A DNA stretch of 64,000 nucleotides from Theobroma cacao (taxonomy: Eukaryota > Streptophyta > Magnoliopsida > Malvales > Malvaceae), in the NCBI RefSeq assembly GCF_000208745.1, contig NC_030851.1, forward strand, positions 926,058 to 990,057, in the 5' to 3' direction. The translations under genes were made by a program, and so were the position numbers. The notes beneath the pieces were generated by a model. That model was not told where the DNA came from and ran no database searches. It saw only the letters and a program-made list of their open reading frames with translations. Below, piece after piece: positions 51,638-64,000 of the stretch. The stretch's first letter is position 1, and every line of letters begins with the position of its first letter.

Positions 51638-54600
51638 ATGGCGCTTAGGATGCCAGCTCCAAAGGCGGCTGAGATTGCCATTGGGTCCATTGGATGTGGG
51701 TATGATATCGGAATGGATCTTAGGCTGAAGTACTGTAAAGGGGATTCAAAAAATTCATGTCTTATTGAGATTGATAAAGACGGAGGCCGTGAGATTGTTT
51801 TGCCTGGTGGAATTTCAATACCTAACGTGTCCAAATCAATAAAGTGCGATAAAGGGGAGCGCACACGATTCAGGTCTGATGTCCTCTCCTTCCAACAGGT
51901 AATAGTTTATTGTATGTTCAATGCTATCTGATCAATATATTTGGCTTCTACGGTTTTTTTTCCTCACAAAGTAGTCTGTTCAAACTGAAAAACTACATGC
52001 TACCTGCGAAGTAGCTGTCTAGGTGATATTATTGATGTCCATATATGTACTGGTATTTGGATGGTTGTCGCATGCGTCAAATCCTGTGAAAGGTATATGA
52101 CAAATGCTATTCATGTTTGGGATTTGATTGTTTTTTTTTTTTTGTGTTTGTCTTGAGAGTGTGCTCTTTCTCATTATTTTCTTCTATTTTCTCCAGATGT
52201 CAGAGCAGTTCAACCAAGAAATATCTTTGACTGGAAAAATACCTTCAGGCCTCTTCAATTCCATGTTTGAGTTCTCTGGTTGTTGGCAAAAAGATGCTGC
52301 CAACACTAAGATGCTTGCTTTTGATGGAGTGTTCATAACCCTCTACTCAGTTGCACTGGAGAAATCTCAGATGGTGCTACGAGATCATGTCAAGAAGGCA
52401 GTCCCATCTACATGGGAACCTGCAGCATTGGCAAGGTGAATTTCTGCATAAATTTGGTCTTTGTATTCTGGTGATGGAGTCCTTAAATAACACCCTGGCA
52501 TCTAGGAGGCATTTTCTTGCTTACTTAACAAATTGTGCCTCAGCCCTTGCTCATTTCTCTCTCCCTCTCTGTGAATTCTGCCATCACATGGAGTCTAATC
52601 CAATGATCAACTTTTTAATAATTTTCTTATACTGGTTCAGCATGTATATTCTTGATGAAAATAAGTAGAATGCTGTAGTGTTGGTTGGTTATAAATCTTC
52701 TGATGCCCACTGCCTGTTTTATTTAAAGTTCATTACTTTCTGCTGTATAATATTTGACGTCTGTTATATGATATTGATGACATCGCAGGTTTATTGACAC
52801 TTATGGCACCCATATTATTGTTGGTGTGAAGATGGGAGGGAAGGATGTTATTTACATAAAACAGCATCATTCCTCAAATCTTCAACCTGCTGATATCCAG
52901 AAAAGATTGAAGGATATGGCTGATAAGAGGTTTTTAGATGCCAATGGACATTATAGCATGGCGTCTGAGCAAGATTTCCAGAGTGACAAGGTTTGCAATA
53001 GAACTGTCAATGCTATTCTTCAAATCCATAGTTGTATATCTTGATAAATCTCATTTCTTGGATGGAATGAAATCAATATTCCTAGTTCAATATTCTTTTA
53101 CAATGGGGTACAATCTTCATGAGAGACTTGGCAAGCAGGATTTTATTGCACAAGTTGATGCAGGTTCTTTGAAGCATATTAGCTTCAAATTTTGTTTTGA
53201 AAACTGTTCAAAAGGAGAGTTCTCACACTCTCTCTCTTAACTTACTGTTTAATGAGCATAGTCTTATCTTGTAAGTCTTTCAATTAGGTTGGCAATTTTG
53301 TTTTTGGTATATTACTTTGACAGTCTATGCTTTAAATGTTTGCCTAGGTTAGTAGAGATTAATAATCTGCAGAATAAAGAAATTGTGGCTCTTCATCTGC
53401 ATATTTCTGATCTGCTGCCATCTTTGACAGTGAAACTTATATGTTTAAATTTGTTATTGGGTTTAATATGTTCTGTCAATCATCCTTATTAGTGAACCAT
53501 TAGCATTATTTGTGATATCTTCTGAGGTATCTTATCTAATCATTTCTGTTTCAGTTTGAAATCAGGGAGCAGCGGCTAAGGTTTGCACATAACAGTCCAT
53601 CAAGTTCATATGCACGTAAAGAGGTTTGTGTTCTGACTTTCGTATGGTGTTTTTAGCTTACTAGTTAAGGTCCCTTGATAAAGTGTTAAATTCTTTTCCC
53701 AATATCAGTGTTGTTATTAATTACCTAAAAATTGCAGGATATTATAAGCATTTACAAAAGGAGAGGTGGAAGTGATAATAGAAACCTATCTCATAATGAC
53801 TGGTTACAAACAGTTCAGTCAGAGCCTGATGTGATCTCAATGTCCTTTATCCCAATTACTTCTCTATTGAATGGAGTCCCGGGTAGTGGATTTCTGAGCC
53901 ATGCAATAAATCTGTATTTGCGATGTAAGCAAGACCTATTTTTTTGTGTACCTAAGCATTTGGTTTTCTGCTACTAATTAGATCAAACTATTGCATCTTA
54001 TTTTTTAAAACATAGAAGTCATTTATTATTTTCTGGAAGAAGTATGCCTCTGATTTTTGTTTTTGAAATTTCTTTTAAATTTTAAATGTAAAATACCATA
54101 AATTCACTAACCATCTTATTGTTATGAAATCCTAAGGTAATCAAACACAAGAGTTATGAGCTTATTTTGGTTGAAACTTTTGTTAAATAACCATTAGTTG
54201 TCAGTAAGGACCACAGTGCTTCAACTTAATCCTCAACTAGATGTGTCATGAAGCAATGAGAACAAATTTTTGGCCCGCAATGGCTCTTCTGATTGACTTC
54301 TTTTTCCTTCATTTGCTTACTGCTGCAAATAATACTTCTTTGTTATTATAGCAAACAGTCTACACATGTTTCATCCATAAGCTATTGCTCTTACAGATAA
54401 ACCACCAATTGAAGAACTCCACCAGTTTTTGGAGTTTCAGCTTCCGAGACAGTGGGCACCAGTTTTCAGTGAACTTCCTCTTGGGCCACAACGAAAGCAA
54501 CAAAGCACTGCATCTTTGCAATTCAGCTTCATGGGGCCCAAGCTTTTTGTGAACACTACACCGGTAAAGCATTTTCTCACATTGAAATTTTTCTGTCCTT

Positions 54601-55761
54601 TTTGTTGTATGCACGGAGTGTTTGACCATATAGGTTTCATCCATGTATGTGAGTAGTTCTTATTGTCCTTGGCTAGATAAATTTCATCTCATGTTGATAT
54701 ACTGGTGTTGGATTTATAGATGATCACTAGAATCTCTTCAGCATTTGAAATTTAAAAATTTTGTGCCATGATGATTGTATGTCGAAAAGGAAATAGCATT
54801 TTGTGATTTGACAAGATTTAATTATCTCTAGATATATCAAAGAAAATGCTTCTAGGGAACTCATATCAGTGGTACTTTACATAAGACTTTGTCTTCTTTA
54901 GTTCTCCTAAAGTGAGCACAGTTCAGCTTTGTGACATAGTGTGGATATAAAGTTGCAAACTGATGTTAACTCTTGAATCATTGAAGCGGCAGCATGTTTT
55001 GGTGAAGTCTTATACGTTGTTCATATCAAAGAAAGGAGCTATAGCTAATTTCTGGTTATATAATTTCATGACAGGTTGATGTGGGTAAAAGGCCAGTGAC
55101 TGGCCTCCGACTTTATCTAGAAGGTAAAAGGAGCAACCGCTTGGCCATCCACTTACAGCACCTTTCCTCCCTTCCAAAAATCTTCCAACTTGTAGATGAT
55201 CCAATTGGGAACTTCTGCCAAAAGTCTCATGATCGTAATTACTATGAGAAAGTTTATTGGAAGAACTACTCTCATGTATGCACTGCCCCTGTTGAGTCTG
55301 ATGAGGATCTTTCCATAGTAACTGGAGCCCAATTGCAGGTTGAGAATCATGGTTTTAAAAATATTCTCTTTCTACGGCTACGCTTCTCAACTGTCTTGGG
55401 AGCTGTGTCTGCTAAGCATCCAGAATGGGATGGATCACCTGGGTTGGCACCCAAATCAGGACTCATATCCACACTAATCAGTCATCACTTCACAACAGTA
55501 CAGAAGCCACCTCCAAGGCCTGCCGACGTGAATATAAATTCTGCTGTTTATCCTGGAGGTCCTCCTGTGCCTGTGCAAGCCCCCAAGCTTCTGAAATTTG
55601 TTGATACAACTGAGATGACAAGAGGGCCGCAAGAAATTCCTGGATATTGGGTCGTTTCTGGGGCTAGGTTACTTGTTGAGAAGGGGAGGATCTCTCTCCG
55701 GGTTAAGTATTCTTTATTGACTGCAATAATGCCTGATGAAGAAGGGATAGAGGAGCACTAG
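51638..55761 (+). CDS. MACPF-domain protein, tandem copy 3 (intact, At4g24290-like)
   Basis: Seven exons, 51638-51898, 52197-52435, 52789-52990, 53555-53623, 53738-53924, 54397-54563 and 55075-55761, all GT-AG and in phase, give 603 residues, the usual length for Arabidopsis At4g24290. The perforin signature YGTHIIVGVKMGG is at 172-184. Other conserved stretches are SIGCGYDIG at the N-terminus, FEFSGCWQKDAA in exon 2, the WLQTVQSEPDVISMSFIPI segment in exon 5 and GYWVVSGARLLVEKG near the C-terminus. There is no signal peptide, so it acts inside the cell, possibly at membranes. CAD1/NSL1 relatives limit programmed cell death and salicylic-acid signalling. By its integrity this copy is probably the main functional gene of the array. 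Confidence 0.93.
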
Positions 55762-57168
55762 CAGATTTTGGTCATCACATATTTTGCTTCCCTGTTTCTC
55801 TTTGGCCATCATGAAAACACATACAAATAGGAAACAATTACTGAAGATCAGAGAATCCAAAAAAGAGGAAAGAAAGAAAAACAGAAAGGAGTATGAACCG
55901 AACGGTTTACACTGATAAACTTCTCGGGGATGAGTGAAGGGAAAGGGAGGTTAAAGAGCCGAGGGGATAGGATAGGGTGTGTTGGAGATGGTGGCTTGGC
56001 TGTTGCATTGTATCATTCATTACAAATTTCATCTTGTAGTGTAATATTTTTTTTTCCTTTGTTTCTAATATCAATTCGTCAAGTTGCAATGTGCAATGAG
56101 CTTTAAGGTTTATAAGGTATCCCCTCCTCTATTTGATGCTGGATTTGGAAGGGCTTGTTTTCTTTGTATGTAATGTCCTTTTCACATTATAGCTGTATAC
56201 GCAACAAGTAGTTAATCTGCTGATATGGACTGACCTCATGAGTAACTCTTCCTATTATTTTAGAAGAAGTTTGAGATGGGCTTGATTCTTGGAGGTCTGC
56301 AATCTCACTCATTAACTCATCTGTATAAAATATAACCAGGTTACATCCATACATCCCATTTTTCCAGTTGAAAATTTGTTTTTCATGTGGGGTCTTTTTT
56401 ATTTTTTGTTCTTTATTCAATTTTTACAAAAAAGTGTAGAAAGCAAATAATGAAAGTATTAACCATAAGGAGTTTTAAGTTTTTCCATTTGACAATACTC
56501 TTAAAATCTATTCAATGCTCCATGGATTGGAGTGTCATGAATGGTCGTAGGTGTCGAGGGTTTATGTTTTCAGTACTTGTTGCACGGGTTCCTTTCACTC
56601 AAAGGGGAGAGAAGCCCTCTTTTGTTCAAGTCACCTCAATCTTAGTATTTTTCTACACGTGTCTAATCTAAAAAACATGTCTGTTAAACAGAGGACAACT
56701 TTTTATATTTAAGACGCATCTTATCTCTTGCTGCAGCGAGGCTGGTGACACTAGGCACTTGCTTCTTTTTCTATACAAGTTAATGCAAGAGTTTTGGTAG
56801 CCCAAATTCAGTAACTTCACAAACAGTCTTATTGCAGTTGAAGTAACTTTTATGCAAGCATAAACTTAATGGTTTACTGTTAAAGAATCAGCTTAACAAA
56901 GAACTCGAGGAAATCATAGGAATATAGGCCTTTCGAATTGGTCATTTGCCGAATCAAAAATAGATTTGTTGAGGCATTATCTGACTGTCGATTTTGGACT
57001 CACTAAGCTGCTGAAGCACTACATCCTGCACAAGAGTAGTTTTCTCGGCAGACCGGCTTCAAGATAACAATATTTCATTGGACAATGGAGTATCAGAAGG
57101 GAGGAAGGTTGATCGTTGATAAAATATACATAGGATGATGCTTTGAGTTTTTATGTATGACTACACGC
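55762..57168. other. 3' flanks between MACPF copy 3 and the next gene
   Basis: This holds the copy 3 3' UTR and the duplicated flank to about 56385, then unremarkable sequence up to the stop codon of the minus-strand gene at 57169. No gene was recognised. Confidence 0.6.
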
Positions 57169-58019
57169 TTAAGGAAATACAAAATTATGTTCATGGGAGG
57201 GCCAATAGATGCCTTCCCTTGAGCAAGGGAGGGGAGCAGGTTGAGCAATGTAGGTAGGGTATTGCTCTCCTGGCATCACTACGGAGAAATCAGATGCATA
57301 TGATGTCGATACCTGCCATCAGAACATAACATCAAAGATCAGTTCCAATAATGGATGGAAATAAGCATATTTCGTAAATCGAAATGATCTTCATAAGCAG
57401 ACTTATATACATAAGTGATTAGAATTAGTTAATTATTACAGACAGAACCTCAGCAGAAACAGGCTACATTTCTGTAGTGTGGTTCTCCTAATTATTCTGC
57501 TAGTAGATAACAGTGAGAGAAATTGGTAAAATCATTGCTGAATGAGAAAGGGTTTTCCATCCAAAATTCATGATTGAGAAAGGGTTTTCATCCAAAATTC
57601 ATGATTTAGTATCTGTTTGAAGTTTCTTTTTCTGAAAGGTTGCTGCCAGAAGCGTATGTAGATAGTGCAAACAATAAAAAGAACACCAGAAGAAAAAATT
57701 CAGGGTTTAAGTTAACAGCCCTAATGAACTGGGAACTTACTCTCTGTGGATTCCCGAGTTTCTCTGCTTCTCCAGACTCGGTAACTTGATCAGGTGAAGA
57801 AAAGCCAGGATTCGGCCGAAAAAGGTGTTCAAAGATGGCCATGATAAGAAACATTGATATCAAGATGGCTGTAGCAACAAAGCCGAAAGAAATGGCATTC
57901 ATGGACGCCCCGAAGCTTTTCCAGGGAGTTTCCCTATCGACTACTGCTTGAGATGGACTCGGATCTGAACTTGTGTATATGTTCCATGGCCTTGATCTCT
58001 CAGTACCAAACTCATTCAT
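57169..58019 (-). CDS. Single-pass membrane protein, 140 aa, plant-specific
   Basis: Two exons on the minus strand, 58019-57741 and 57312-57169, give 140 residues. The N-terminus (NEFGTERSRPWNIYTSSDPS) is polar. A single transmembrane helix lies at about 43-65 within NAISFGFVATAILISMFLIM, followed by FEHLFRPNP. The second exon encodes a Pro/Tyr-rich tail with SDFSVVMPGEQYPTYIAQPA, a CSREGIYWPSHEH segment and the end FVFP. The ordered conservation-like motifs resemble a widespread uncharacterised plant family, whose name I do not know. The ATG at 58019 is the first in frame: the open frame extends further upstream but has no ATG before a TGA at 58148. The leader contains upstream ORFs. Confidence 0.82.
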
Positions 58020-58078
58020 AGTTGTTTCAGAAAGGCTGGTAATAATCCTTCTCGTAGGAACAAATGGTCGTTGAATGA

Positions 58079-58164
58079 TCAAAACATGCTTAAAGCCGAG
58101 TTTAAGAGGTGGCTGCAGGTTGTTGTTCTCAGAAAACGCCTTTCCTCATTCATGAGTTTGCCAT
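58079..58164 (-). promoter_or_regulatory. Two upstream ORFs in the leader
   Basis: On the minus strand a 4-codon ORF starts at 58164 (ATGGCAAACTCATGA). Its TGA overlaps the ATG of a second, 24-codon ORF from 58153 to 58079. The main ATG follows 59 bases after the second stop. If the leader exon starts at 58169 as predicted, both are in the mRNA and could limit translation of the membrane protein. Confidence 0.5.
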
Positions 58165-60340
58165 AGTCCCTGGAAAAAAATTGACAAAGGTAATCATCAA
58201 CACTCTAATACACAGAAGATGGGCAAATTTTCAATCAAGAAACACTAACCATACAGCATATTTCAAAGGCAAAATGGTCTCCTACGAAAAATTGCCAATA
58301 CGGCGGTTAATCACATGAAAGAAGGGCATTCAGTACCAGGAACTAGTCTCATTCGAAAACTGATGAAATTGGTAATTTGAAAACTTGGCGAAATCCGAAA
58401 GTGAGCTAATAAGAGGAGAGGGTGTTGCCAATGACTGTGTCATGAATCATGATATCAGTTGTATTGAAGAACCCTATTTCCTGACAGCAGAAATGCTTAA
58501 GAAATGCACTAATTTTACACGAAAAAGTATGGATAAAACAATGGACAATAGTTCTAGGGGCCATAAAAGAAAAAAGGTCTCCTCAACTCTCAATAGCTGA
58601 CCCACGTTGTTGATATTTTCACTTACAGGACACAAATTACTTTTTGTTGATGAGTGAAAACATGATAGGAATTATTTTCAAGTTTCTGAGAAGGAAAAGA
58701 AAAGAAAGGAAAGTCATTTTTCAGGATATTTCAGCCATTGTGTGTGGCAAGAGAGATGGGAACGGAACTCTCAGGCTGCCGTAGAAAAATGGCCAAAAAA
58801 GAAAAAGGGGGTGCCACAGAATCAAGTCCCAGTTAACTGTAGTGGTTTCTTCACTTAAGAGAGAGAAGAGAGATATCCACATGGCTGATTGAACACATTC
58901 AGAAGGTAGAATGTTTTCATGCAAAATTGCCAAGACAGTTTTCATGCAAGAGGATTCCTGCTCAGAAATCACAAAGCCAAACTGAATTCTTCCTAATTTG
59001 GAAGAAGTCATAATTTTGTGAATGAAAAAACTGAACAAAGGACATTGACCCAAAGTTGCAGAGCACATATCATGATCTAAGTTTATAAATTCTTCAGCAG
59101 CAGTGACTGGAATTGCAGTGGCATAGTTACAGTATGAAAACAAACTGATCAATACTTACCAAGATAGGAAAAAAACAAAAAGAAAGATATTGAGGCAGCA
59201 GATTTTCAATGTTGCAAGTGAATTCTTGGTAGCATGAAGACATGTAAACCAACCTGTTCTTAAAAGAAAGTTGTGAAGCTAGACTTGGATTATGGTCCTG
59301 GGAACTAGTAGCAAACGCTATCTTTAGTCCTCCGAATCCTATAGCTCTAACTGCCCTGGGAAAACAGGACACCCACACTTCTTAATGAATTATTTAAAAG
59401 AAAGCAGCTCAGACCAGCTAGCTTTATACCCCAATTGAAAATGTAAAGACAAAGTTATATGATAATCCCAGCAGTGCACTTTGCTTTTGATGTCTTTGAT
59501 GTTACATGATCCTGATGCCTAACTTAATGAATACTATACCTTGTCTGAAGAAGCAAACCCAAAGGAAATCAAAAGCATGGGCCTTCCTGTCTGGAGAGAG
59601 CTGAAAATAAACTTAAAAAAGAAAAGAGTGGCCTGTTGGTTCTTTTTAAAGCTGGTCACTTTTTTAATTGCTGAAATTTACATATATTCAGGTGGGAATT
59701 CTGAATTCATAGCTCCAACCCCCCCACCTCCCACCCCTTAACCCAGGGAGGGTGACAAGTTAATCATTCCTCAACCAATCCAATACTTATAATTATTCAC
59801 TGCATTTCAAGGTAAAAATTTTCAAAAGATATAATTATTTCCACTAACTGTTTCAGCAAATTTTTTTCACATGAAAGATGATTATAACTATCATTAAGAA
59901 TCAGTACATAATATTTTGGAGGGATTACACGAGGTAGGCTGGAAAGTTAGAAGAGTTAATGAGAGTTACTTATTGCTAAAACCTATATCCATGAGCACCT
60001 GGATTAAAGGGGGTTAAAGGTCTTGTAGATATCATTAATGTCTGACCTGATTCAATTTGCCAACATTACCATTCAGATGTAATCATGGGAAAGATGGCAA
60101 AATCTCCACATAATCTCCCACTAAATCAGCGAAAGAAAGAAAGAAACAAAAGATAAAGCTGCTAGAGAGAATATTTTAAAACTGAAATAAGTAAAAAAGG
60201 CTGCTCTCCAAGGTTAAACTATATGTTATATACACAAGATTTCTGAATAATTAACTCAGGTATTGAATCAGCATGTGATCAAAGCAAACACAAAACAATA
60301 ATAGGATAGAATTGAATATTTAAGAGAAAAAGAGGCGTAG

Positions 60341-60380
<40 letters not shown>

Positions 60381-60400
60381 GAGAGAGAGCGAGAGAGAGA
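60341..60400 (+). repeat. Compound (GT)8(GA)n microsatellite
   Basis: A pure GT run passes directly into GA repeats with minor interruptions. Read on the minus strand it is a CT-rich patch, possibly near a promoter of the leftward gene. Confidence 0.85.
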
Positions 60401-60419
60401 AGACATGTTGGATACCTTA

Positions 60420-62319
60420 CAGCTATGCGGTACCAGAAATGTCATGATTCAAGAGAAGAAAGAAAGGGTCTGTGGGCAAAAAGGAAAGAGCTAGAAAAGG
60501 GTGTGATGTAGACCACAATTATTCCTCATATCCTCATATTTTTTGTTAAAGTAACCTGGTAAGAGGAACCCCATAACCCCATGACTTTTGTCAGAAACAC
60601 TAAAGCCAATCAGCTCTATTATTTTGGCAAAGTTTTTCATTGTTTTTAAACAATAAAATTCCAAGCATCCAATCTTAAAAACTATACCAGTACTGCCATC
60701 AGTTTGCATCTTTGTTGAACAGACCAAAACATTGCTCCCTCTCTTTCCCGCTCTCACAGACAAGGATTTCCATCAAGCCAAGAATTCATATGCTATATTC
60801 TAGAAAAGAAATATGAAGCAATAATTACAGCATAAATTATGAAAAGGACCCCCCTCCTGAGAAAGAAAGAGGTTCTTCCCTTTTACCTAAGATAGCATTG
60901 AGTAAGACTCTTTGTCAAACAAGATAATCAAAATGTCTGAGAGTGATGTGAAAGCCTATCTAGACCTATCCGAAAAAATAAAAAATAAATGAATTCACAA
61001 AGTTTTGAATTTAACCCAAGTTACATTCCTGGACAATATAAGCAGAAAAACTTAACAGGAACATATTTATGTTCAACCTGCTAGTCATCCATGGAGGAGA
61101 GAGGGTAGTAGGGAACAAATATCCATTCCAAAGCAAGAATCACCATGTTTTCCTGCCTGGGTTTGTAGATAAAAATTGATTCAACTACAAGGGAATCGGA
61201 ATGCATGCTTTTATTATTCAGTTTTGACTAATTAAACAAAGCCAATTCGTGCACAAAGGTCATTTCAAGGAAAAGATGATTGTTTCCCATTTCCATGTAA
61301 GACATATTTCTAAAAGAGCTAGGGTCCCATGATAAGAAAGCACAATAAAGCAGATTTTGAAAAACATAAAAACAGGTTTCAAGCATATATTTCTTCACCT
61401 TTATCTTTTTTCCCTTCTTTTTCACAACCAAGTCCCTGACTCAAGCAACCTTTTCCTTTCCCAACAATTTACCAAGAGATTTTGCCTTCGGAGTCTTGTA
61501 AGCAAAAACAAACTTAAAGCAAAGATTGATATTCCATGTGTTAATTCCCATAGGTAGCGGAGGCTTTGTTTTATATTAGCCTATGATTCACTTCTTTGAT
61601 CTTTGTCAGACTCGTAGCTTTTTGCTTTTTATTTTTTCTTTCTTTTGGCTCATTCACCACTGAACTCCCACTTGTTTCCATGTGCGACCCTTCTCTCTCT
61701 CTCTCTCTCTCTTACTGTGCGTGTAGGAATGATACCATTGCTGAACCCGATACAGATTCAAAAGGATAATGGATGATTATTGTTTGTATCTTCATGTGCA
61801 AATGAAGAGAGAATTGAGACCCAGTTACGAAGTTAACATAATAGGAATTTGGGCGCAGCTCCTTTTGGCAAACATGTCCCGGGTCCCCATCATTTGCTGC
61901 AATGCAGCGACATGGGCCCTAAGGCTTATCAAGGCATGAGAAATAGTACTGGTTCAACGGAATTTACTAGCAAAGTCTACCAACTTTAGCTATTTGATTT
62001 GTCACTAGACAGACTTAAGATGACTAGGCTCAAAGTGAAAATTTTGCTGCATGTAAACCCCAAAGTACATTATAGCATCCAAGTTGGCTTAAAAAAAAAA
62101 AAACAGTACCATATACAATGAGGGCATGTAAATTGGGAACCAAATCCTGCAACTCATGATAAATAAAGAAAAATATTGTCAAAATCATGGTCCGAATCTA
62201 CAACATTAAATTGGTACCAAGTCAAACAAAATTGAAATTTGCTGGAAATTAAGTAAAAGATTGTACCAAAAGAAAAAATAAAACAGATATAAAAGATAAT
62301 TCCTCCTTCAATAAGCCTG
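60420..62319. other. Intergenic region and RPL3 3' UTR
   Basis: Low-complexity and AT-rich stretches, with a CT microsatellite at about 61691-61711. The final 200 bases or so are the 3' UTR of the minus-strand RPL3 gene. No coding exon or structured RNA was recognised. Confidence 0.6.
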
Positions 62320-63810
62320 TCAAGCCTTGAGCTTCCCATAGAACTTGGCCTTTTCCTGTGTTGTCTGGAAGCGACCATGTCCAAACTTGGATGATGTATC
62401 AATGAACTTGAGCTTGATCTCCTCGAGGGCAACCCTAGAAGTTTGATGCAACAGGGACTGCCTCAAAGTCACAACACGTTTCTTTGGCCCAACACAGCAG
62501 CCTTTGATCAGCACATAATCCTCTTTCACCACACCATAATGGGGGAATCCACCCATCGGGGTAATGTCTTTCTCAGTCCTGGAAAATTGGTGACAAGGCA
62601 AAGAACAATTAAACATGTCTCACTTGCAATAATTTACCGTAGACTATTATAAAGCAAGCTGTGTAGAGGACTCTTGGCTAACCTGTCATAGTCAGTCATG
62701 GCAGAATGTGACTCTTGGCCAGCCTTCCCAAGCTTGTAGACTTTCTTGTTCATCTCAGTACGGTGATGGTAGCCATTTTGCCCAGCCCTGGCAACAGTAA
62801 ATGAAACCCTAGCTGGATGCCATGCACCGATACAAGCAACCTTGCGAAGCCCACGATGGGTCTTACGGGGTAGACGTGTCACACCCCATCTGGTCACAAC
62901 ACCTTCGTACCCTTTACCCTTGGTCACCCCAATAATATCAATCATCTCATCTTTCTGGAACACAGCATCAATTGGAATTTGTTTCTCAAAGAAACTGTAT
63001 GCAAAGTCAACTTTTTGAGCAATATTCCCCCCATTGACTTGAATCTCCATTAGATGGGCCTTCTTCTGCTTCAAACCCTTCATTTTCCTTATCTACGGAA
63101 AGGAAAAATTGAAGACACCAAAGAAGTCAAGAGTAATATATTGGTTAAAGCATTCAAATATCAAGAATCGTGCCTAAAACATAGCATAGAAATATTCCAG
63201 GGGAATTTACCTGGGTGTGTGCCAAAACACGAATTACAGTACAATATTTTTTCAATTTTTCCAGCTGCAACTGAATGTCCTTTTTACCATCTTCAGTTTC
63301 AAACTTCTTTGAGTACTTGGTGAAAGCCTTCTTCTTAGACTTGCACCAGTGCTTGTAGAACCTCCGTTTCACCTCTTCATTCAGATGCTGAGCCCACACA
63401 GTGCCCAAAGTGCGAAGACCACGGGGTGTTTTGACATATCCTACAACTCCAACAACAACCATGGGTGGTGTCTCAATGATAGTAACTGCTTCACAGGTCT
63501 CCTTCTTGTGAAGCTCTGAAAGAAAATAACATAAAAATTAAAAACATTAAACTATCTACCTAAACAAGGAGGAAAATAGACCATACAATGAAGCACGTAA
63601 AGAACACATAGTGTATCATTTCTAAACCAAGTAGATCAGAAACAGACTATTTATTATTTCACAATTAACAAAATATGGGTCAGAGGAACAAAAGCATACT
63701 TGATCCAGGCTTTTCGACTTCCCTCACAATATGGGTCATTCCAGCTTTATATCCCAGGAATGCAGTTAATCTGCATGGCTTGGTAGGATCATCTTTTGGG
63801 AAAGCCTTCA
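62320..63810 (-). CDS. RPL3: Ribosomal protein L3 (uL3), cytosolic, first exon missing
   Basis: Four exons on the minus strand, 63810-63700, 63515-63211, 63092-62683 and 62578-62320, encode the last 361 residues. With a first exon of about 28 residues off the right edge this equals the usual 389. The first visible exon opens [20 protein letters not shown]; the next has [20 protein letters not shown]. The third contains the family signature around [15 protein letters not shown] and the W-finger region [20 protein letters not shown] that reaches the peptidyl transferase centre. The C-terminus ends KFYGKLKA. The protein is an early-binding, essential component of the 60S subunit. Exon phase shows one base of the first codon comes from the missing exon. 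The remainder, 63811-64000, is intron. Confidence 0.97.
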
Positions 63811-64000
63811 CTAAACCACCATGAAAGAAGAAACAAAAATCAGGAACACATTGGTTAAACACAACTACAGCAGGAACTTAGATGCATGCTGAACATGTTA
63901 AAACGTGACAAACTAAACATGTTAGCCTATTAAAGTGACAAACTGCACAAGTTAAGAAAAGGGACGGCATTAGCAATTACAACCTCATGGATTAGTAACA

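Larger units (their letters stand above)
49728..56385 (+). repeat. Segmental tandem duplication, right unit
   Basis: This is the partner of 44195-49675 and carries MACPF copy 3. It is longer because of upstream insertions not found in the left unit. Introns 5 and 6 have the same length in both units (472 and 511 bases). Confidence 0.8.
58020..60420 (-). other. Spliced 5' leader region of the 57-58 kb gene
   Basis: A good acceptor (TTTTTTTCCAG, exon from 58169) and a strong donor (TTG|GTAAGTATT, intron from 59159) on the minus strand suggest a leader intron of about 990 bases. The presumed upstream leader exon lies around 59160-59400; its 5' limit is unclear. Open frames within 58170-59158 would be intronic. 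Confidence 0.4.

Noticed and set aside
58721..59152. A 143-codon open frame on the minus strand
   Set aside because: It lies inside the intron predicted in the leader of the 57-58 kb gene (59159-58170), has no recognisable domain and an odd Trp/Phe/Leu-rich composition typical of chance frames.
59127..59378. 83-codon minus-strand frame (MWVSCFPRAVRAIGFGG...)
   Set aside because: It crosses a strong predicted donor at 59159 and has no family resemblance; it is more likely part of a non-coding leader exon.

Overview
This is plant nuclear DNA: GT-AG introns, AT-rich intergenic sequence with microsatellites, and proteins that match flowering-plant families. Gene content and protein sequence point to a core eudicot, probably a rosid; I cannot name the genus. 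I rebuilt the gene models by hand, checking splice sites and exon phase, so every exon chain given joins in frame. CDS coordinates run from start codon to stop codon and include introns; UTR limits are approximate.

Layout, left to right. 1-1080: AT-rich, with a dispersed direct repeat. 1112-2228 (+): a 103-residue single-pass membrane protein. 4151-6818 (-): a STAR-type KH-domain RNA-binding protein like Arabidopsis At1g09660. 9126-13719 (+): the nonsense-mediated decay factor UPF3, with introns in its 3' UTR. 16101-19732 (+): a plastid-targeted CRTISO-like FAD oxidoreductase. 20.3-24.0 kb: a gene-poor AT-rich gap. 25457-28657 (+): a clade IV GSK3/SHAGGY-like kinase (AtSK41 type). 30389-33140 (+): plastid glycinamide ribonucleotide synthetase (GARS, PUR2). 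33844-35079 (-): a PB1-domain protein, convergent with GARS. 38002-38493 (-): a small Ser/Arg-rich protein. 40299-55761 (+): a tandem array of three MACPF-domain genes of the CAD1/NSL1 family. 57169-58019 (-): a 140-residue single-pass membrane protein with upstream ORFs. 62320-63810 (-): cytosolic ribosomal protein L3 (uL3), whose first exon lies past the right edge.

Most genes are single-copy housekeeping or regulatory genes: RNA quality control and binding (UPF3, KH protein), translation (RPL3), purine synthesis (GARS) and signalling (GSK3-like). The GARS-kinase adjacency matches Arabidopsis At1g09830-At1g09840 as I recall it. The dynamic part is the MACPF array. Copy 1 is old and diverged. 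Copies 2 and 3 come from a recent duplication that includes introns and flanks. Copy 3 looks intact, whereas copy 2 has lost the shared start codon and one splice donor and carries an excess of amino-acid-changing differences. Copies 2 and 3 also share a block of unusually high identity, which suggests gene conversion.

I found no convincing tRNA, rRNA, complete transposon or wholly new system. The observations most worth following are the decay of MACPF copy 2, the converted tract, the UPF3 3' UTR introns and the upstream ORFs of the 58 kb gene.
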